Assembly (NCBI RefSeq): GCF_008274625.1
Contig: NZ_VTRU01000001.1
Location: 496,001-560,000, forward strand
DNA from: Chryseobacterium panacisoli
GTDB lineage: Bacteria > Bacteroidota > Bacteroidia > Flavobacteriales > Weeksellaceae
DNA length: 64,000 nt
Direction of reading: 5' to 3'
The position numbers and the translations under genes were made by a program. Below are positions 60,115-64,000 of the stretch, piece after piece; positions within the stretch are counted from its first letter, which is position 1, and the number at the start of each line of letters is the position of its first letter. Below the pieces are notes generated by a model. The model did no database searches and was not told where the DNA came from. It worked only from the letters and a program-made list of their open reading frames with translations.

Positions 60115-62745
60115 TTACACGTTTTTATCATCTTCCAACAACTCTTTGGTCTGATACTCCTGTACCAGATCAATGGCATTGGAAATAACATCACTTAAAG
60201 CCGTGATAAACGTTCCTTCTTCAGCCATTCCCATAGCATGTTTTAATGCTTCAATTTCTTTAGGAATGATCTCATAGCTGACATCTCTGCCTGCAGCGTT
60301 AATACCATCAATAATCAATCCGTTGATTTCATCTTCTGTTCTTCCACGAAGATGCTTTTCATTTCGGATGATAATATAATCAAACATTCTTCCCGCAATC
60401 TTTCCGCACTCTCTGATATCGTTATCTCTTCTGTCTCCAACACCGGAAATAATTCCGATTTTCTTTGTTGACTCCACGTTTTTCAGATAGTCTTCAATGG
60501 CTTCGTATCCTGAAGGATTATGAGCGAAATCGATCAGTACTTTAAAATTTTTGAATTTAAAGACATTCAGTCTCCCCGGCGTAAGCTGAGCACTTGGAAT
60601 AAATGTTCTCAAAGAATTGGAAATATCCTCAATCCCGAAACCATAAAGATAGCTCGCTAAACTAGCTGCCAGTACGTTTTCAATCATAAACCGGGCCTTT
60701 CCTTCCATGGTGATCGGGAAGTCTTTGGCTTTTCCTATTCTGATTTTCCAGTCTCCTTTTTTAATAGTGACAAATCCTTCTTCATACACGCAGGTGATTT
60801 TTCCTTCTTTCGCAAATTTTACGATATGAGGATTGTTTTCATCCATACTGAAAATAGCCACATTACAATCAAGATCATTCACGATCTTCATAGAATATTC
60901 ATTATCGGCATTCAATACACTCCAGCCACTCTTTTTAACACTATCCAGTACGACACGTTTTACTTTGGTAAGATCTCTTAAGCTGTGAACATCATTCATT
61001 CCCAAGTGATCTTCCTCAATATTGGTCAGAACTCCGATATCACATTGTGAGAAACCAAGCCCGGAACGTAAAATTCCTCCTCTGGCAGTTTCCAGTACTG
61101 CAAATTCTACCGTTGGATCTTTCAGGATAAATTCTGCAGAAAGCGGTCCTGTTGTATCTCCTTTTGACAACATTGTATTTTGAATGTAAATCCCGTCCGA
61201 AGTGGTAAATCCTACTCTGTAACCATTGCTTTTTACAATATGTGAAATAAGTCTTGTAGTTGTTGTTTTCCCGTTAGTCCCCGTTACGGCAATAATTGGA
61301 ATGGTAAAAGGTTTCCCTTGCGGGTAAAGCATATCAACCACCGGTGCCGCTACATTTCTTGGCAGTCCTTCACTTGGGGCCAGGTGCATTCTGAACCCAG
61401 GTGCTGCATTGACTTCAATAATAGCTCCGCCGCTTTCTTTTAAAGGCTGAGTTAAATTTTCCGCCATTACATCAATACCGCATACATCCAATCCGATAAT
61501 TTTGGAGATCCTTTCCGCCATTGTGATATTTTCCGGATGTACCATATCTGTTACATCAATGGATGTTCCTCCGGTTGAGAGATTCGCCGTTGATTTCAGA
61601 TAGACCACCTCTCCCCTTTGAGGAATAGTTTCCAGCGTATATTGAAGCTTTTCAAGAAGTTCCAATGTATCTTTATCTACTTCAATCTCAGTAAGGACAT
61701 TTTCATGGCCATAACCTCTTCTTGGGTCTTTGTTTTCTTTCTCAATAAGCTGCTGAAGATTCAGTTCGCCATCTCCTACAACATGGGCAGGAACTCTTCT
61801 TGCCGCTGCCACCATCTTATTATTAATCACCAGTATACGGAAATCGTAGCCTGTGATATATTTTTCAACGATTACTTTTCTGGAATATTTCTGGGCATGT
61901 TCCAGACCTATTTTAGCAGATTCCCATTCGTTGACATTAATTGAGGAGCCTTTTCCGTGATTTCCATCCAAAGGTTTTAAAACAATCGGGTAGCCAATTT
62001 TTCTGATTACAGCGTCCAATCCTTCCTCGTCTACCACCAAATCACCAATCGGCACCGGAATAGCCGCATCATGAAGCATTCTTTTCGTTAATTCTTTATT
62101 ACATGCGATATCAACAGCAATAGAACTTGTTTTTCCGGTAATGGTAGCCTGAAATCTCTGCTGATTTACCCCATACCCCAATTGTACAAGAGAATTTGTT
62201 CCCAATCTGATCCAGGGAATTTTTCTGGAAGCAGCTTCTTCTACAATACTTCCCGTAGAAGGTCCAAGACGGACACGTTCTCTGATTTCTTTTAATCTAT
62301 GAATACAGGCATTTAAATCATAGTCCTTTCCTTCTATCAGGGCTTCTGCAATCTTCGTTGCTTCTTCAGCAGCGTAAATTCCCGCATTTTCTTCAATATA
62401 ATTGAAAACCACATTATACACGCCCGGGGTTTTCGTTTCCCGGGTTCTGCCAAACCCCACATCCATTCCTGCCAGGGTCTGTATTTCCAAAGCGATATGC
62501 TCTATCACATGCCCCATCCATGTTCCGGTTTCCACTCTATGAAAAAAACCACCTTCCACTCCTTCCGAGCAACGATGGGTAATCAATGAGGGTATTAATT
62601 TTTCAATCCTTTCCCTGAATCCTTCGATTTTATTGGTAGGATAATTCTCCATTTCTTCTAAGTCTAACCTCATCTGTATCAGCTTCTTTCTTCTGATGCT
62701 CCAGATGTTTGGACCGCGTAGTGCCTGAATCTTTTCGATTTTCAT
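60115..62745 (-). CDS. cphA: Cyanophycin synthetase
   Basis: 876 residues, full three-domain enzyme. N-terminal domain (1-160) with 'GTWMGHVIEHIALEIQ'; ATP-grasp domain with Lys257-Pro258, 'GNHGKGSS' (261-268) and 'IIEVNAAPG' (442-450) that adds Asp; Mur-ligase-like domain with P-loop 'GTNGKTTTT' (489-497) and 'DFAHNPSGYEAIEDYL' that adds Arg (or a similar residue) to the Asp side chain. It makes multi-L-arginyl-poly-L-aspartate. It is divergent from cphB. Confidence 0.94.
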   Translation of the reverse strand: MKIEKIQALRGPNIWSIRRKKLIQMRLDLEEMENYPTNKIEGFRERIEKLIPSLITHRCSEGVEGGFFHRVETGTWMGHVIEHIALEIQTLAGMDVGFGRTRETKTPGVYNVVFNYIEENAGIYAAEEATKIAEALIEGKDYDLNACIHRLKEIRERVRLGPSTGSIVEEAASRKIPWIRLGTNSLVQLGYGVNQQRFQATITGKTSSIAVDIACNKELTKRMLHDAAIPVPIGDLVVDEEGLDAVIRKIGYPIVLKPLDGNHGKGSSINVNEWESAKIGLEHAQKYSRKVIVEKYITGYDFRILVINNKMVAAARRVPAHVVGDGELNLQQLIEKENKDPRRGYGHENVLTEIEVDKDTLELLEKLQYTLETIPQRGEVVYLKSTANLSTGGTSIDVTDMVHPENITMAERISKIIGLDVCGIDVMAENLTQPLKESGGAIIEVNAAPGFRMHLAPSEGLPRNVAAPVVDMLYPQGKPFTIPIIAVTGTNGKTTTTRLISHIVKSNGYRVGFTTSDGIYIQNTMLSKGDTTGPLSAEFILKDPTVEFAVLETARGGILRSGLGFSQCDIGVLTNIEEDHLGMNDVHSLRDLTKVKRVVLDSVKKSGWSVLNADNEYSMKIVNDLDCNVAIFSMDENNPHIVKFAKEGKITCVYEEGFVTIKKGDWKIRIGKAKDFPITMEGKARFMIENVLAASLASYLYGFGIEDISNSLRTFIPSAQLTPGRLNVFKFKNFKVLIDFAHNPSGYEAIEDYLKNVESTKKIGIISGVGDRRDNDIRECGKIAGRMFDYIIIRNEKHLRGRTEDEINGLIIDGINAAGRDVSYEIIPKEIEALKHAMGMAEEGTFITALSDVISNAIDLVQEYQTKELLEDDKNV

Positions 62746-62789
62746 AGTCTATTGGCATTTTAACAGTTAACAATAACTCCTTTCATAGC

Positions 62790-62797
62790 CAAAGATA
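62790..62797 (-). promoter_or_regulatory. -7 promoter box of cphA
   Basis: Reads TATCTTTG on the minus strand, 44 bases before the cphA ATG. Confidence 0.5.
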
Positions 62798-62931
62798 ATG
62801 TAAAACCCTAAACGAAACTATACCACATTTAAAGATTCGTTAAAAAAAAATTAATTTTAATTAACATTCCTAAAACATTAAAAATCAACGAAAGATGGCA
62901 CGAAATTAGCCAATGAATGTGAATTATTTTT

Positions 62932-62939
62932 TAATTTTG
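62932..62939 (+). promoter_or_regulatory. -7 promoter box adjoining the cphB start codon
   Basis: TAATTTTG, with only 4 bases before the ATG at 62944. A TTAG that could serve as a weak -33 box lies 21 bases upstream. The transcript is predicted to be leaderless or almost so. Confidence 0.6.
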
Positions 62940-62943
62940 TACC

Positions 62944-63834
62944 ATGACGAAGCCTGTTGGAAAATTAATAGTTATCGGAGGAGCTGTAAACAAAGGAAGT
63001 TTTGCGGAAACCGATTATGATCAGAATATCGAAAAGAATCTTAATTTTTTTGAGCGTGGGATCTTAAGGAAGATCATCAACGAATCTAAACTCAAGGAAG
63101 ATTCTGTTATTGAAATTGTAACAACCGCCTCTCAAATCCCACAGATTGTAGGTTCTGAATACAAAAAGGCATTTGAATTTCTGGGTGCTAAAAATGTAAA
63201 TGTTCTGGATATCCATAACCGTGAAGAAGCCAATTCTGATGCGATGGTGGCAAGAGCCAATGCTGCTGATGTCATGATGTTTACCGGAGGTGATCAGCTG
63301 AGACTCACCTCTATTCTTGGAGGAACAAGATTTCATGATACAATTCTGTTAAAATACCAGGAACAGGATTTTATTTATTCCGGAACTTCAGCGGGAGCTG
63401 CAGCGGCATCCGAGAATATGATCTACCAGGGAAGCAGCTCTGAAGCACTTTTAAAAGGAGAAATCAAAACCACTCAGGGATTAGGTTTAATTGATAATGT
63501 CATTATTGATACACACTTTGTACAGCGTGGCAGAATCGGGCGTCTTTTCCAGGCGGTAGTCAATAATCCGAGAACGCTGGGAATTGGACTGGGAGAAGAT
63601 ACAGGACTTTTTATTCATAATGATGTGATGACAGCTGTAGGTTCAGGTCTTGTTATTCTGGTGGACGGAAGATTTATTAAAGATACCAATCTTACGAATA
63701 TTAATCTTGGGGAGCCTATTTCGATTGATAATTTAACAGTACATGTCATGTCTATGAATGATCACTATGATCTTACCACGAAGACATTAACGATTGAGAA
63801 TTCTCAGTTTAATCCGATACCTCAGGATAAATAA
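62944..63834 (+). CDS. cphB: Cyanophycinase (S51 serine peptidase)
   Basis: 296 residues. Nucleophile Ser149 in 'YSGTSAGAAAAS'; 'VMMFTGGDQLRL' (110-121) and 'VIIDTHFVQRGRIGRL' are the other active-site blocks of the family. It cuts cyanophycin to beta-Asp-Arg dipeptides, which another enzyme then splits. The gene is divergent from cphA, 198 bases apart. No signal peptide, so it acts on internal granules. Confidence 0.93.
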   Translation: MTKPVGKLIVIGGAVNKGSFAETDYDQNIEKNLNFFERGILRKIINESKLKEDSVIEIVTTASQIPQIVGSEYKKAFEFLGAKNVNVLDIHNREEANSDAMVARANAADVMMFTGGDQLRLTSILGGTRFHDTILLKYQEQDFIYSGTSAGAAAASENMIYQGSSSEALLKGEIKTTQGLGLIDNVIIDTHFVQRGRIGRLFQAVVNNPRTLGIGLGEDTGLFIHNDVMTAVGSGLVILVDGRFIKDTNLTNINLGEPISIDNLTVHVMSMNDHYDLTTKTLTIENSQFNPIPQDK

Positions 63835-63873
63835 CTCAAAAGTAATTCTTACTTTAGTTGAAAATAAAACTAA

Positions 63874-64000
63874 ATGAAAGAAGAAAAAATTGAACAATTG
63901 ATTACCCTTCTTCTGGAAGGTTATGATGTGGAAAATAAAGAAGAAATTATTTCAAACTGTTCTTCATGCTATGCAAATCCGGCCCAATATATAAAAGATA
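63874..64000 (+). CDS. Hypothetical protein, N-terminus only (runs off the window)
   Basis: Starts at ATG 63874, 39 bases after cphB, and is open to the end of the window (42 codons). The visible part has a charged helical start, 'IEQLITLLLEGYDVENKEEI', then two close Cys in 'SNCSSCYANP'. Family cannot be judged from this piece. The position suggests an operon with cphB. Confidence 0.6.
   Translation, partial: MKEEKIEQLITLLLEGYDVENKEEIISNCSSCYANPAQYIKD

Noticed and set aside
1..64000. tRNA, rRNA, CRISPR array, insertion sequence or prophage
   Set aside because: No cloverleaf-like, spacer-repeat or transposase signature was found while reading both strands; this was by eye only.

Overview
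The window looks like chromosomal DNA of a flavobacterium, most likely Chryseobacterium or a close relative (Bacteroidota, Weeksellaceae). The evidence is the AT-rich sequence, the many Bacteroidota-type promoters (-7 box TAnnTTTG), a type IX secretion sorting domain, 'MKKI/LLL' signal peptides ending in AQ, the split F-ATPase operon (atpBEFHAG without atpD/atpC), and a 50-residue 'MKNLKK'-type bacteriocin-like peptide of a kind common in Chryseobacterium. I see no rRNA, tRNA, CRISPR array, transposase or phage gene.

Layout. 1-1848: two paralogous secreted surface proteins, the first cut by the window edge. 2059-10656: mostly housekeeping genes on the minus strand (M20 dipeptidase, small lipoprotein, methyltransferase with an odd start, frameshifted GxxExxY gene, DinB-like protein, methylmalonyl-CoA mutase small subunit, FtsB/DivIC-like protein, uridine kinase, ClpS, CNNM/CBS membrane protein). 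10926-16352: atpBEFHAG plus a small membrane protein. 16510-17868: ffh. 17937-21816: five tandem outer-membrane beta-barrel genes. 21935-28945: phoH, a SAM hydrolase-like gene, an E2 acyltransferase, an unknown gene, a ClC channel/antiporter and the rpsF-rpsR-rplI operon. 29044-34207: an AraC regulator divergent from a TolC/HlyD/MFS efflux set. 34355-39558: aldehyde dehydrogenase, thioredoxin-like protein, LpxL-type acyltransferase, glycosyltransferase, exonuclease and ApaG. 39639-43748: sucAB. 45158-49866: glgBAC, divergent from a glycogen-binding-like esterase. 51278-52693: M17 aminopeptidase.

The most unusual part is 52730-63834. A plus-strand run encodes an ATP-grasp ligase, a small frameshifted ORF, an alpha/beta hydrolase, a second ATP-grasp enzyme, a GCS2-type carboxylate-amine ligase, a class I glutamine amidotransferase and a protein whose motif order resembles a circularly permuted, glutathionylspermidine-synthase-like ATP-grasp. 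An 18-bp perfect inverted repeat overlaps its putative promoter. Next to it lie a Cys-rich bacteriocin-like peptide gene and a divergent cyanophycin synthetase/cyanophycinase pair. Four different peptide-bond-forming enzyme types within 11 kb suggest a pathway making an unknown amide-linked metabolite or modified peptide, beside a nitrogen-storage polymer system.

Other signals are several intergenic palindromic elements, an intercistronic hairpin after atpE, a GNRA-loop hairpin between rpsR and rplI, and promoters so close to their start codons that the mRNAs may be nearly leaderless.
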